From: Podaxis mareebaensis
Lineage: Eukaryota; Basidiomycota; Agaricomycetes; Agaricales; Agaricaceae
Assembly: GCA_018524725.1 (NCBI GenBank)
Contig: JAEUWP010000024.1
Span: 144,357-208,356, forward strand
DNA length: 64,000 nt
Direction of reading: 5' to 3'
Shown: piece after piece, positions 9,024-21,426 of the stretch
How positions within the stretch are numbered: position 1 is the stretch's first letter
How the letters are laid out: the number at the start of each line of letters is the position of its first letter
Position numbers and translations under genes: made by a program
The notes under the pieces: generated by a model
Seen by the model: the letters and a program-made list of their open reading frames with translations, nothing else
Database searches by the model: none
What the model was told of the DNA's origin: nothing

Positions 9024-12000
9024 TCAATCTTCGTCTTCCCAATTTTCTGGTACGTGCTCCTCCGGCGCCGTCGTAGTTACGGTCGCAGTCACAGCATCAT
9101 TGGCTGCTGACCCTGGCCTGGTGGAAACCCCGACCGATTGAGGTCTGGAAGTGCTCAAGGCACCAGCACCAGATGCGCTTCCCCAACTTGACACGCGGGC
9201 AGCAGCAGCTTGCGGTTGGGGTGCAACAACAGCAGACCAGCCTGTCTGCCCCGTAACACCACTCCCACTCCCAGTCACGTTCGCAGCTGAATGACCGGGT
9301 CTCGGTGAAGGTGTCGACAGAGGCCTCCATGCGGGACCACCAGACGGCGCAGCAGAAATTGAAGTCGCCAGATGAGATGTAGACGAACTCGCAGACCCAG
9401 GATTGGAGGATGATTTCAGGTTCCTTAGATCACCTAGCTTACCCAGGTTTGGAGTAGATGATACGGGTGGTTGGATGGTGGTGGAGAGAAGTGGAGCCGG
9501 AATCCTTGTGTCAAGGCGGCGAACGAGCTGGACACTCCGATGAGGTTCTTGGTCAACGAGTTGGGTGTCAATCCGGTAGTATGTTGCGAGCTGAAACAAG
9601 TTTAGTATCACCAACAAGTCTCTAAAGCATAAATGTTACAACACTACTTACATCATGCACGAACTTCCTCCTATCCGGCGGCATATGTGGCAGCACCTGC
9701 GTCTTCTTTTGCGAGGCCACGAAATCCGAAAACGCCTTCTCAACCACAAGTAAAAACTTATGGTTTACCCTCGCGAAGCCAACAACCTCGTCACTATAAC
9801 TAGCGGTGTTCACCAGTCCACCGTACCCGCCCAACGCCGAACTCGTCCCGGTGGCGGTCTTGGTTGGGTTAATACCCAGTGCTTCGGCAAGTCGAGCATT
9901 GCGTTTTGCGATACCGCACTCGTTTGTACATTTCGGACTTGGGCGAGACGAAGAGGCGGAGGAAGGGTCAGACGAGGAGCGGCCGCAACGAACAGCTTGC
10001 TTGATTCGCCCGCACGGGCAAGTTACAGTGACCAGTGATGGACATGGCTCGTTTTCGGGACAGCTTGAAGGAGCATGACAAGGCAAGGGACAGGGATGAT
10101 GATCTGGCAAACTATGGGGATGTTAACGAATCGTTCAGTCCATAGCCCGTGTTGATCACGTACCATAACCTTCTCAACTTTCCGCAGGTCGCCGTACACG
10201 GTCCACAATCGTCCGCATGACACGATCTTTCGCAATGATGGAATCCACAGCCAAGTAGCTTCCCACAAGCAGTTCCACAAGACACTTTCTCACTTTCGAG
10301 AGAACATCGGACATTGGATACCATTTTCTTGCCACACGCGCATTGCTTTGTTGTCAAGTGAACGCATGGAGGGCAAGGCACCGAGTCTTCATGACATGCG
10401 TGGGGTATGCGTGGATGTCCACAGGGAGGTGGAGGACGTGGACAAGGATAGGAACAATGCATGACGGTCCCGCAGGGGATCGGGGGTTCATAGACTGTCC
10501 GACCGCAAGAGCAAACCAGCTAAACAAAAATATGAATATCAACTTCGACTAGAGAATTTGAAGATCACTTACCTCTTCAAACGAACTCCGCAAACACGGT
10601 GGGCATGCTCCCTTGTGATCCCTCTCCTCACACCGATGATTACCACAAGAAAGCATTTTTCCGCATACAAGATCACATTCATGCAAGCCCCCCTTCTCTT
10701 CGCCAATACCAACTCCAGCTGCAGGTTCATCAATCATTTTCTTCTTCCCCTTCTTTCCTCCAGACGTCATCGCCAGTGAAGCCAGTGGACAACATGGGCG
10801 CCTGCATTCGTGTCGTCCGCATGCGCGTAACGCCGTACAAGGTCGGTCGCACAGAATCTCGACTTCCTCTGCAGAATCGCCCTTGTATAAGTCGTGGCAT
10901 CGGAGAGTCTTGGTTGACGCCCCGCAACGACATGGGCGGGTGAGCTGGACTGAACACGGTGGACAGGGTCCCGTATGACATTCCTCTGTGCATGAGTGCC
11001 CGCAGCGATGGTGAGGCTTGTCACAAAGGTTGTTACATGTCGGGATTGGCGATGTACAGCTTGTGCGTGCGGGGAACGCGTATTTCGAGGGGTCAGAGTC
11101 GGGATTTGGTGCAATGGAGGATTTTCCACAAGGACAATGTGTAACGTTAACTGGCGATCGCGGGCAAGGTGCAGGTTTGTGTGACGGTGGGTGACACCTC
11201 TTCTGACATGTGTGAACACCACAATCGAACGATCTACGCGAAAAATATCAGTTAGCATTTCCATCCGCATCCATGAATCCAGATCGACGCACCTTTCGCA
11301 GACGCCATCACAAGGAAATCGCCCAATCCAAGGTGTCTCGCCCTCGACAAAGCATTCCTGAGCATCTCCTTCACCACACCCGAGCTCCTTCTCCGTCTTT
11401 CCGCACCAACATCGGGCGATCTCGCGGACCGAGCACCCTTCGCAGTCACCTTCGTGACAAACCTTCTGACACGCATGTTTCCCGCAGGCTAATGTCCGCC
11501 CACAAACATTCCCACAGGAGAGATTTTTGCCCTTACCCTTGCCCTGATCGACACCACACCGGAAAGCGATGATGGATTTACGAGGACAGTAACAAGTTAG
11601 ACGGGTTGTAACTTGACATGGAGGACAAGGTCCGGGATGACACGAAAGGGGACATGGATGACCGCATCCACTCTCCCGAGTACGAGAACAAGGACCTCCA
11701 CATGAGTGGGGTGTAGATAGTCGTGGTGGTTTGGGATCTGGGGTAGAGCCGCAGAAACACCTGAGTAACCAATGAGTACCAATTCAAGACCTGCAGAACA
11801 AAGTGACACGTACCAATAAACTTTGGGTATGACTTCACGTTTTGCCTGACAACCTGGGCACCTCCAATCTCCTGTCCTGCCTTCCTCTCCTCGGGCCCTC
11901 CACGCATCTTCAACATCCTTGACACTTTTGGAGGCCCATGATCGAATGCACTTGAGATGGAATGTTGTCCAACAATATTGCGGAGGCCCTTCGGCATCGT

Positions 12001-12712
12001 GGGGGAGGATCGTGGTAATCGAGGGAGAACAAGACCAAATGGGTTGCTCGCGATGGATAGAAGAGAAGCAGATGGGACAATCGGGATAGGGAGGGAAGCT
12101 AAGCTCTCGGATTAGCCGAGACGTGAGGTCGTCAGCGGCAGAGGTTTCGGTCTTTGTGTGATATTTTTCCGATGGATGTGAGGTAGAGGGTGTACCCGAA
12201 GAACCCTCGTTTTCCGTAAGCTTCCCTCTGAATCTCTTCCGTCGATTGCCTCCAGTAGGCCGACCAGGTTGAGTCGGGGCGCTGTCTGAGCCTGCTTGAT
12301 CTTCGGCTCCTGTCTGGGGAACATGGCGGGGTCGTTGTGGCCTGCGCCTATCGCGGTTAGGACCGCTGCTAGACGAAGGACCGGGGGTTGAACTATCAAT
12401 TAAAGCTTCGCCCTGGGTAGGGATTTGGCCATCAGGCACTGGCTGCCGAGGTTTGGGAGGTCTACGAGGAGGCTGCTGTTGAGTAGTGTTCGCCGGAGCA
12501 TGTCCACCAGCACTTTGAGAATTCATCGATAGACGATGAGGCTGTTGTGGATACGAAGTCGTTGAATCCGGTGCGGCGTTCGGTTCATGATGTTGAGGCC
12601 GTGTTTTTCGACGCCCGTGGAATCTATTTGATCTCGTGTTCTGGGATTGTTGCTGTTGAGGTGCTGTAGAGACAACGGCCGACGCAGAACCAGCTGGGGT
12701 GGCAGATGCCAT
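9024..12712 (-). CDS. FAP1: NF-X1-type zinc finger / R3H protein (FAP1 homologue)
   Basis: Multi-exon minus-strand gene of roughly 1100 residues, the usual size of NFX1 and of yeast Fap1. The start MASATPAG (ATG at 12712) is preferred over an upstream in-frame ATG at 12790. Order: Gln/Pro-rich N-terminus; RING/PHD-like Cys-His module starting CPICFSSI (about 12080) and ending WRCPGC; a long array of NF-X1 zinc fingers with Cys-x-His-x-Cys spacing (11750-9950, for example CGKMLSCGNHRCEE and CGKLLGCGFHHCE); an R3H nucleic-acid-binding domain containing MPPDRRKFVHD (about 9680) and continuing after the intron at 9591-9651; a Ser/Pro/Ala-rich tail ending ENWEDED. Family members are nuclear regulators or E3-like proteins; yeast Fap1 binds FKBP12. 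Convergent with kinase C. All exons appear open. Confidence 0.88.
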
Positions 12713-13300
12713 GCAAGATTGCAATAGAAAATGAGGTTGTACGGAAGACTCTCGGATCCCCAGGTGTTTATATGTCAGCTGCACCGCCACCGGTTCAGTT
12801 TAGTACGCAATGTCCTTCTGACTCACGCTCACTCACCCCCGTCGATCTCTTCCCCTTAAGCCGGCAACAACGCAGGAATACTATGACCAACGCCTCAGAC
12901 GACGCAGCAAGAATATGACTCGCTGATCCCTGCCACGGACCCGGCAAGCGTCGACCTCGGAATAATGCTGACGTATTTCAGGGTCGTGGGATACGCGGAG
13001 GCATGCGATGTTGAATTCTGAGCGTCTATCAAATATCGACCCTCGATAATCGTACACGTTGAATCCAGCATGTTCTATTTCTCATGCAACGAGGCTTCGA
13101 CTCTTCAATTGCAACACTTGGGGGTACTCGTAACCTCTCGGCAGAATTTCATTGTTCTTACGCAGGACTCGTGCATCAGAAATCTGGACCCACAAAGGGG
13201 GCTGAGCTCTAGCATGAAAATATATAAACTCCTTCTGTTGTTTTCTCAAAGAAACTAGTACTCGCCACTCGTGCTACGTTTCCAACCCTTCTGAAGCGGC
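12713..13300. other. Divergent intergenic region
   Basis: Separates the minus-strand NF-X1-like gene from the plus-strand membrane protein gene and should hold both promoters. Apart from the TATA-like site near 13219 nothing specific is recognised. Confidence 0.5.
13218..13228 (+). promoter_or_regulatory. TATA-like element upstream of the 13301 gene
   Basis: AAATATATAAA lies about 75 bp before the ATG at 13301, a sensible distance for a fungal promoter. No experimental support. Confidence 0.4.
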
Positions 13301-14152
13301 ATGTCATCTTCTCCTACTTCCTCACACGCCCCGAAACGTCTATCGCCAACCTTTATCGAATCGAAGCACACAAGCTTGACGAGCGACGCCAGTACCAGAC
13401 CCACCTTTGCTCCCCCGCCCTCTCCCGTGCCTTCTAGCAGGCTCTCCGCTGTGCATAGTTTCGGTGCGTCATGTGCTGTATCAAAGCTGTAATCAGCTTT
13501 GCTCAAGCACATTGTTAAAGAATCTCAGTGTCCCGAATATGCTGGAATCGAGAAGGACTTCAACGATCTTGCGAGATATCTAGGCACATCTGTCTTGCTC
13601 GTCAGTATCATCCCATTCTCATCCGGTTCCCTCTATCACGTCTCATCGTCCATCTAGTCAACCTTTATCACGACGATTGATATAGCCTTCCTCACCTTCG
13701 CACACAACGTCATCCAAAACCGGACAAGCAAGGAATTCCAAATCACCATGCTCCTCTGCTTTCTGACTGCTATTTGTCACCTCTCGATTGTCCTCGTCGC
13801 TGGTCGGGCATGTATTCTTGCCTACAGATATTCTCGTCTTCCCACTGTCGACCGCCCAACTATTGCGGAATACAAGGAACAGTTTGACTCCTTCAATCGT
13901 TGTCTTCGGGTCTCCGAATGGGTCCAAGGGTTGGGTCAGGCACTTTTTGGTCCCGCGACTCTGTACACGATATGGCAGCTCTTTGAAGACCACTTCTATG
14001 CATTCTTCCTTTATGGGTTTATTGCGGTACTCGACGTCGCCGTCTATGCCGCCGGGTTTTGGAGAATATCCTGGGTTGGTACAATGCTCAAGTCGCTTCA
14101 GGGATACTTCGTCCGTCCACTTAACGGAGGAACTAGGCGGAGCGTTGTGTAA
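13301..14152 (+). CDS. Small four-helix membrane protein, family 1
   Basis: Starts MSSSPTSSHAPKRLSP with a Ser/Pro-rich cytosolic head. Two introns (donors after HSF near 13462 and near 13600) lead to a membrane part with about four hydrophobic segments: FITTIDIAFLTF, ITMLLCFLTAICHLSIVLVA, LGQALFGPATLYTIWQL and FFLYGFIAVLDVAVYAAGFW. The stop is at 14150-14152. The segment GLGQALFGPA matches GLGMLLFAPA of the genes at 15101 and 18385, so these are diverged members of one family. I do not recognise a named Pfam family. Probably a lineage-specific plasma-membrane or endomembrane protein. Confidence 0.65.
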
Positions 14153-15100
14153 CTCATAACAGGGCTAGGCGACCGGGCGAAAGATCGAGGACACTCTTGA
14201 CTTAACGTTCTTGTACCATTTGTACTTGTATCAATCCTCAATTCAGGATTAACGTCACATCTTACTACACCAGATACCGAGCTTGGCGGCTTGAAATGGT
14301 GTCTTGTCCTCTACAGTTTTTAGGTGACTCGGTATGGAATACCGTATGCTTCCTAATCACTTCACCAAACCGGCCGTCCTGGAATTTGGTCACTCATGAG
14401 ATCAATGTCCAATCACAGAGTCCCCTAAGTTCTTGGCCCATATATGACGCCCAATTAACAGCACGATAACTTCCCTTGTGGCAGCACTTCTGGCTTCAGT
14501 CACAGCACTAGCTCTGGAGTACTGTGGACATTAATGTTCTGAATCTGCTTTGCTCATTGCTCAGTCCGGACCCAGAGAGTCAAGACCCAAATAATGTTGC
14601 CTGAAGGGACCATCAGCTAATCACGGATACCGCTAGCTGAGGCATTCGAATGCTGCTCCCCATTCTCCCTTGCCCTTCACTTATCTCCGCACTTCTCAGT
14701 AAACAGCAATCACAGATCTTCTAATTGGATTTTGCACAGCCTTCAGCCCCGGCGCCGAAATCACACCCAAGTATATTGTGCATGCCGAACCCTTAAACCC
14801 TTTTAGTCCATGTTGCTGTATATTGAATAACAAGCATCTATCAGGAAACGACAAGCGTTTCTGATGCACGCTGAAAGGGCGAGGCCCACCTTTGTCTAAT
14901 TGCCCTTACACACTTTCACGCTGTCAACAAACCGCGTTCTCTGCTGTCAAAAGCTGTATCTGTCCTTTCTTTATCCCTTCATTTGTACCAGAAATCCGGA
15001 CCCACAGATCGTTTACCATAGTGCTAATTGTGGCGCATATGAGCTTCGCCTTCTCTTCAGAAAGTACATAACTGGACCTCACTATCTATAGCGCCATATC
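14153..15100. other. Intergenic, nothing recognised
   Basis: About 950 bp with no supported coding segment or repeat. The 3' end of this stretch is the promoter side of the next membrane-protein gene. Confidence 0.45.
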
Positions 15101-15929
15101 ATGTCTTCCCCCCCTATCTACACGACCAGCCAGCCTCACACCTACGCCGTGCCCGATGAGAAAAGCCTTCTCGTCAACTGTGCGAATCCAATCTTGCTTT
15201 GCGATTCCGCTGAAGAGTTTTTCCCAACCATATTGGGGGATTACCATGAAGGTAGATATATCCACTCCCGACTGGTGATTTCCATGCCCAACCTTGCGCC
15301 TTGGCAGAGTTTCAACCCGACTATGAATTTATAAAGCAGGCTTTCAAAGATCTGCAACTCCAATTCAGTTCCCTCGCTCTGCTGGTCAGTTTCTCGCTTG
15401 TACCGCATCACCACCTTCCCACGGTGACGCATCTACACAGTGCACATTCACCACGGGGCTGAAGCTCGGTTTCCTCATTCTCGTCCGAGACATAGCCGAA
15501 AGCTCAGATAGCGTGAATTTCCAGCTCGGCATGCTGTTCTGCGTCATGTCAACAGCCTCAGATATTACTGTCGTACTCGCAGCTGCGCAAAACGCAACTT
15601 CCGTCTCTCACACCGCCACTCTTCATCTTACCTCCCCTCAGCCGCTCAGTATTGCTGAATACGGTCGGCGTTACGATCACTTCCGTCAATATCGCTTCCT
15701 TTGTGAGAGCCTGCAAGGTCTAGGTATGTTGTTGTTTGCTCCTGCGGTAACTTCGATGTCTTGGGTGATGTTCCCAACCTGTGCTTTTGCTATTGTGTTC
15801 AATGTTTTCGTTTGGGCGCTTGTGATCTTGTTCTATGTTCATGGATCTGGTAGTACTTCGGTTACTGGGATGGAGACGACAGAGAATCACTTTCGACAAT
15901 TTTCCAACCCACCTCACGAAGAAGTATAG
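15101..15929 (+). CDS. Small four-helix membrane protein, family 2
   Basis: Starts MSSPPIYTTSQPHTYAV. An intron from about 15251 (GTAGAT...TGGCAG) leads to FQPDYEFIKQAFKDLQLQF. A second intron leads to the membrane part: LKLGFLILVRDIAES, FQLGMLFCVMSTASDITVVL, GLGMLLFAPAVTSMSWVMF and FAIVFNVFVWALVILFYV. The C-terminal cytosolic tail ends NPPHEEV at 15927. All exons are open. A nearly identical 3' half recurs at 18385-18924 and its downstream flank recurs three times, so this is the intact member of a locally copied gene. Function unknown. Confidence 0.65.
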
Positions 15930-16135
15930 GTATGTCAGTGAGAGAGGGGTGTATGTACCGGACTTAGTACAGGTAGTTTTAATATAGCGTCAGCCATAAT
16001 AGATGTACTCTTCACCAAGGTCATCAGCCGTTCATGATATCAGTCTGGAACTCGCGGACGGCTAGAAAGTCGTCCAAAATGCTGCTATCCATCATAAGGA
16101 AGTTTATGCCCAAGTCCGCTCTCTAGGCTTGACTT
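15930..16135 (+). repeat. Three-copy flanking repeat, copy 1
   Basis: Starts at the stop codon region with TATGTCAGTGAGAGAGGGG and runs to TCCGCTCTCTAGGCTTGACTTG. Copies 2 and 3 are at 18925-19178 and 23358-23628. Copy 1 is the 3' flank of an intact gene, so it is probably the source. Confidence 0.75.
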
Positions 16136-16677
16136 GACAAGTTCCATTCTCGATTCCATCTATAGCCATCCAAGCTTCAAACGAGAGGTTCCACAATGGG
16201 TTCTGGCAGAAGCAATCGAATCCCTGATTCTTTTGACAGTCCACGCCTCTGGCTTAGGAGGACGCGTCGGATCATCCATGGCTTGATCTCGTGCAGCTCG
16301 GGTTTGGGAAGATACGGAGAGAAGTACAAATATGTGACATTTTGTGACTGTATTCCAGGAAAAATAGGTTTCGTCTTATCTAATTTTGAGTTATGTCTTA
16401 AAGTATTGAGGTCCATCAAAGGTGCCTAGGATTCACCGAGATCGCCGAGGACCATTTGTGTCAGCCCCTCTGTCGTGTTGCGGGCACAAAAAGTTTTATT
16501 TGCTCTCATCAGTCAAGCAGTCACAAGCTCTGACCTAGAGATAATTCACCATTCAGATTTCGCCCGCTTCACGGCACGAGGGGCTGGTTTAGGAGCCTGA
16601 GTCTGAGTACGTGAACTCGTTACCGAACAGACCCTAAAGTGGCCGTGAGAATAACGCGGTCACAATATCCGTGACCT
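16136..16677. other. Intergenic, nothing recognised
   Basis: Overlapping frames on both strands (16177-16429) are short and mirror one another; neither shows a family motif. Confidence 0.4.
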
Positions 16678-16687
16678 ACATATATAG
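16678..16687 (+). promoter_or_regulatory. TATA-like element of the HNH gene
   Basis: ACATATATAG lies about 45 bp before the ATG at 16728. Its place favours that ATG over the in-frame ATG at 16671, which lies upstream of the element. Confidence 0.45.
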
Positions 16688-16727
16688 AAGATCACACTCA
16701 ACATCGTTCAATACCCAGCGTCCAACC

Positions 16728-18098
16728 ATGTCTGCGAGCACTCAACCGTCAGCCCTCATGGCTCCGAATACCAAGCGTATGGAGGTGACTGCAACTGCTC
16801 TACCACCCCTCCAGGATGTCAGGGACGATCTCCGGTACCCTAACGCCGTTAGTGCATATGAAATTTGCCTTCTGTTTGAGCGGAAAGCTATAGAAGACGC
16901 CAAAGGCAAAGGCAAAGGCAAATCAAAATCCAAGGCCGCCAATCAAAGCATAGACCAAGACGATGTCGTCATTCGTGCGAGGGTCTTAGGCTACCTGCTT
17001 CTCAATGTACCGTCGGACCAGGCGTTGGCGGAGGTCGTAAAAGTAATTCATTCTTGCAATGCCCAAGGGGACCAATACAACAACCTATACAAGTTAGGGG
17101 ACTCCTTCATTAATTGGTTCATCCGCCCGTGTAAGTTTCCGCATGACTCTACCGAGCAATCAAGGTTCTGAGTATGATCAGTCAGGAAATACAAAGGGAG
17201 GACCCCTGTGCCATCAGAACACCCTAGCCGGCCATCATTTAATACGGACAGAGAGTCACTGATAGCTAACCTCAAGGAAGCACCAAAGGATCACAAGGAG
17301 GCAAAAGAATTAGTATGCGAGTGGTCGCTGTCTGCTGCTCGTCATTAACATACTCATCTAGGCACTTCTTCGAGACGGTTATCGGTGCATGGTCACAGGA
17401 AAATATGATCTGTTGATAGGAGATCTCGACACTGTTAGCTGCCAGGAGGTATTGGCAGCTGGTGGTGCAGTTCACACGGAATGTGCCCATATTCTGCCGG
17501 ATTCCACATACTTCGCTGCAGAAGGCGCAGGTAATGAAACAAAAGTGCGTTTTCTGTATGATATCTCACTTTGTCGTTAACTTATTACTGTTCAGGCGGC
17601 CTACGCTGGATCTGTCTTAGCAGTCTTGCAGCACTTCGGTTATGATGTCAAAACTCTGAATGGAGCAAAGGTGCATTCTCTTGTCAATATCATGACAATG
17701 GAGAAGGATGTGCACGAGTTCTTTGATCGATTAGAACTTTGGTTCGAGAAGACAGTGAGTATCACGTTTGTGACATATTCCTCTCTAACCGCCTCGATAA
17801 TCAGGAATCTGAAAACTGCTATCGTCCAAAAGCCTTCCATCCACTCATTTCTCTACCTGAGATCGTCGAGTTCACTTCGACAGATCCTCGGCGCCTACCG
17901 TTGCCTTCCCCAGAGCTCCTAGCACTGCATGCTGCCTGTTCAAAAGTTGCCCGCATGTCTGGTGCAGCTGAATACCTCGACAAATTAGATCGTGATACAG
18001 ATGATCTAGACGTTTTGGCGTCCGATGGAACTTCTTCTGCAGCCTTACACCACGCTATTTGGGAGAAGTTGGGCCATTCAATAGACGTTGGGACATGA
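16728..18098 (+). CDS. HNH_2-type fungal endonuclease-like protein
   Basis: Starts MSASTQPSALM. An N-terminal helical part contains a short (GK)n-(SK)n linker. After two introns comes the HNH_2 core: ALLRDGYRCMVTGKYD, then ECAHILPDS, then NIMTMEKDVHEFFDRLELWF. The order Cys-x-x-Thr-Gly, Ala-His-Ile-x-Pro, Asn...His...Phe-Asp is that of the fungal HNH_2 family. These proteins are very common in agaricomycete genomes with unknown biological role; the fold is that of metal-dependent nucleases. The stop is at 18096-18098. All exons are open and the catalytic His and Asn are present. It sits between copies of the membrane-protein family with no functional link visible. Confidence 0.8.
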
Positions 18099-18384
18099 AG
18101 AGTAGAAATCACCGGCGCAGGCTCAAGAAATGCAGTGGTTGTTGTGATGGGTGAAGGTAGATGGAAAGCAAAATAAGTAGTGTCTTTCATGAACGTATGA
18201 GTGAAGTCTTCGTGTTTGCGGCACCTCTCTTCTGGATCATGGCAAGCCGACCCGAGCAGCACTTGAGAGTTGCATTCAAGGCAAGTCGAAGGTGGCTCGT
18301 TTGTGGGTCCTGTGGGCCAGGAAGTCCTTATACAAACCCTTATACAAACAACCACGCCAGCTCCGTGGAGTTTATTTGTTTGTT

Positions 18385-18924
18385 TGGCAAGTGCTATCTA
18401 CGAGCTCGACTGGATAGGAGTCTGTCTACGAATCTGTTTTGCCCTATGGTCACCGGTCACCCTTTACACCTCAACGCTCAATTCCCGGAAAGCGCGGAAA
18501 ATCATGTACAAATTTCCAGCTCGGCATGCTGTTCCGCACCATGTCGGCATTCCCGGATATTACTGTCATACTTACAACTACGCCTAACGCAACTTCCGCT
18601 TCTCATACCCCCACTCCCCGTCCAAACCCCCTCTCCCAACCGCCAAATATTACTGACCACGGTCTGCGTTACGACCACTTCCGTCAATATCGCTTCCTTT
18701 GTGAGAGTCTGCAGGGTCTAGGTATGCTGCTGTTTGCTCCTGCAGCGACTTCGATGTCTTGGGTGATGTTCCTGACCCCTGTTTTTGCTATTGTGCTCAA
18801 TGTCTTCGTTTGGGTGCTCGTGATTTTGCTTTATGTTCACGGATCTGGTGGTACTTCGGTTTCTGGGATTGAGACGACAGAGAGTCACTTTCGACAATTT
18901 TCCAACCCACTACAAGAAGTATAG
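18385..18924 (+). pseudogene. 5'-truncated copy of the 15101 membrane-protein gene
   Basis: Matches the 3' half of the gene at 15101-15929 from NFQLGMLF to the C-terminal FRQFSNP tail, including the membrane segments SMSWVMF and VFVWVLVILLYV. The N-terminal exons are missing and the sequence before NFQLGML does not read in a compatible frame. The remaining frame is open to the stop at 18922-18924. Probably a non-functional duplicate. Its downstream flank continues to match (next entry). Confidence 0.75.
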
Positions 18925-19178
18925 GTATGTCAGGAGAGAGGGGTGTATGTACCAGACTTAGTACAGGTAGTTTTAATATAGCGTCAGTCGTAATAGATGT
19001 ACTCTTCACTAAGGTCATCGGCCATTCATGATGTCAGTCTGGAACTCGCGGACGGTTAGAAAGTCGTTCACAATGCTATCCATGGTAAGGAGGTTTATAC
19101 TCAAGTCCGCTCTCTAGGCTTGACTTGAGAAACATAAACACCCAGTCGCATTAAGTGATACAAGCATGTCGTCCTCGG
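18925..19178 (+). repeat. Three-copy flanking repeat, copy 2
   Basis: Begins TATGTCAGGAGAGAGGGGTG right after the truncated gene and matches copy 1 base for base over long stretches. It extends further than copy 1 through CATAAACACCCAGTCGCATT and AAGCATGTCGTCCTCGG, an extension shared with copy 3. Confidence 0.75.
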
Positions 19179-19249
19179 GGAGGCAGTGATGATGAAATGC
19201 AAAGGAGTCAGGAAGTGACATAAAAACATAAGCGGAATACTAGGATCAG

Positions 19250-19480
19250 AGCATCACGGGTGGCTCGAGGAAGGCCGAAGGGAAACAAAATATGGTGATC
19301 AGACGTCAGCTTCAAGTCCATAATCGTTGAAACGTTCTGAGTGAGCTTTAATGGCTATGACTCACATTTTCAGTGATTGGCTCGATATCATTCCGAGCCG
19401 AATGGCATTCCTTGTTGTACATGGCATCCCTGAAGGACGTTTGAGGAGTTTGAAGCCTCCTTCACTCGTTGAAAGTAGGC
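19250..19480 (-). pseudogene. Relic of the 3' end of kinase D
   Basis: On the minus strand this matches the last coding exon of kinase D and its 3' flank (19975-20160): same order of a Leu/Arg/Pro-Ser segment, then a DIES/DIEP stretch, then a GTGAGT donor and the downstream flank. No kinase core is present and the acceptor is lost. Interpreted as a left-over tail of a duplicated or deleted kinase gene. Confidence 0.65.
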
Positions 19481-20024
19481 CTCGGCTTAACGTCGGCTTA
19501 TACAAAAGCATCCCATGACTGGAGAATGAGTATTCAACCGTCAGGATACACATATGAGCTTGTCTGTTGTCCATCACTTATCTCATCCCTCCCGTCCTGC
19601 AAGTCCTTCCTCGCTTTCCGTGTGCTTTCGTCTGACCTGCAAACCATCCCCAGAGACGGGATGACTCACACCAAACTCAAGTAGCTCTGCCGCCAACCAC
19701 TCCTCTCTAGGCATTCGTGCCTCTTGCGATGGCCCCCGCAAGCCATAGTTGAAAATGTCTGCAATCTGTCGTATTTCACGGTGCGACAACTTGGAATATC
19801 ACTAGAGCCCTCACTCAAGAATCCCGGGTAGCGGGTGAGTACCCTCACACAGAGTCAAGGAAATACGTAAAAGGGGCACTAAGTATATGACAGCGGACAA
19901 CAATACAAGGACGGGCGAACTTAAGGAAAGAGCGTAAAACCTAGACAGAATGCAACAAACAAAGCACGACAAATGGCTTAAGGAAGGCTGAGCGGGGACA
20001 AAAAATGGTGACTAGGCGTAAGCT
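19481..20024. other. Unassigned interval
   Basis: A minus-strand frame (19583-19848) contains SHREIRQIADIFNYGLRGP and EEWLAAELLEFG and has a coding look, but it is short and I cannot place it in a family. It may be a remnant exon. Nothing else is recognised. Confidence 0.3.
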
Positions 20025-21426
20025 TTAAGTCTGTAATCAGTTGAATCGTTCGACAAGTTTTGATAGTTAAGACTCACAATTTCGACAACCGACTCGATAT
20101 CACTCTGGGCCAACTGGCAATTCTTGCTATAGGTGGCGCTTCCGAAGGGCGACCGAAGACGAGAAAAATCAGAGCTGTCATTGCCATCATTTGAAGGGCT
20201 TGGTGGGCTAGGTCTTGTAATACGAGACAGCTCCTCCTTGACCTGATAGACGGTAGGCCGTGCCGTGGGTTCGTGACTCCAACATTTTTGAATTAGCTCC
20301 CAGATTTCGTCCGAGAGCTCGGGTGCAGTCTCCAGAGCAGGTCTTTCGGATCGTTTCCCCCGGATAACACGTAATATGACGGTTGAGGTGCGTTCACCAG
20401 GGAACGGAACTTGGCCGCTCAGAATCTATGTGAAAGCTAATCAAACGAGAATTGTCTACAGGAGATTAAGCCCTACCTCGTACATGACAGATCCTAGGGA
20501 GAAGATATCCGCCATAGTCGTCGGTCGTGAGATACCACCGTCGGCCGGGTCCTCAATCAACTCGGGAGCCATCCAGCGGACGGTTCCTCCGGTTTGGGAC
20601 ACAATTGGAACGGATGTCCAGCCGATGATGTCAGTATCGAGAACTGATGAAAGACCAAAATCGGCGAGACAGGCGCGACCACATGGTGTTATTAAGATAT
20701 TTTCCTGCGGTACATCTGGGGATTAGCTGGGCCGTGAGACATGGGGTCGACAGTGCCTACGCCTTTCAAGTCTCCGTGCACAACATCGTTGACGTGTAGA
20801 TAATGAAGCCCGTCAATGATATCGTAGACCTAATCGGCAATTAAATATTGAGTACTGATTCCCCACAACATCCACCAGGCAGATCAGATCGTACCAATTT
20901 TAGTCGAGGCACGCTTGGGTGTGCTCTTATGTACGAAGACACATTCCCGTTCTCCATCCATGGTGATATTAGGCAAATGCGGTCATTCGCGTCGCTCAGA
21001 CGACACAGGCCATAAAAAGGTAGAACATTAGGGTGTTCAAGTCCACTCCAGACGAGCGCTTCCCGCACAAAAATCTGGGCGAACGTGTCAATGGTGTAAG
21101 GTAATGGCACAAGGTCAACATCATACGCTCTGTACATCCCCTCTCTCGGACCGCTGATACATCCTTGGGACCTTGAGACACAAAACCTCGTTTCCGAGCA
21201 AGCCTTTGCGTACTTCCCCAAATTGACCGCCTAACATGAGTTGTTCCGTCTGGACAATTCCTTCAACTGTCAGGCATTGCGGATAGAGTCCGTAGGCGGC
21301 TGAGAGGCGAAGTAATGCGACTAGAACCGGCCGCCTCATATTGCGATTGAGGAGATCTGGAACATAGAGTAACTGGCAAGTCATGGAAGCTTTGAGTAAA
21401 GCAGTCAAAGTTCTGAGAGAGGCCAT
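20025..21426 (-). CDS. TKL-type protein kinase D
   Basis: Minus-strand relative of kinases A-C. Order: a helical N-terminal segment (MASLRTLTALLKASM, start at 21426), the NRNMRRPVLVALLRL segment corresponding to LKRPVLVATMRL of C, GGQFGEVRKG loop, LCLKV lysine, an intron (about 21077-21135), VREALVWSGLEHPNVLPFYG, HGDLKG catalytic loop (about 20760-20780), LADFG, GGTVRWMAPEL, and C-lobe ELSDEIWELIQKCW. After an intron at the SVVEI codons the stop TAA is at 20025-20027. Catalytic residues are all present. Sequence further upstream (DKKSYRKLLHLETVKAQQ) resembles the helical module of A-C, so the true start may lie upstream, but the donor there is not clear. Confidence 0.72.

Noticed and set aside
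9760..10078. Plus-strand frames over the NF-X1 gene
   Set aside because: They lie opposite exons with clear NF-X1/R3H motifs and have no motif of their own.
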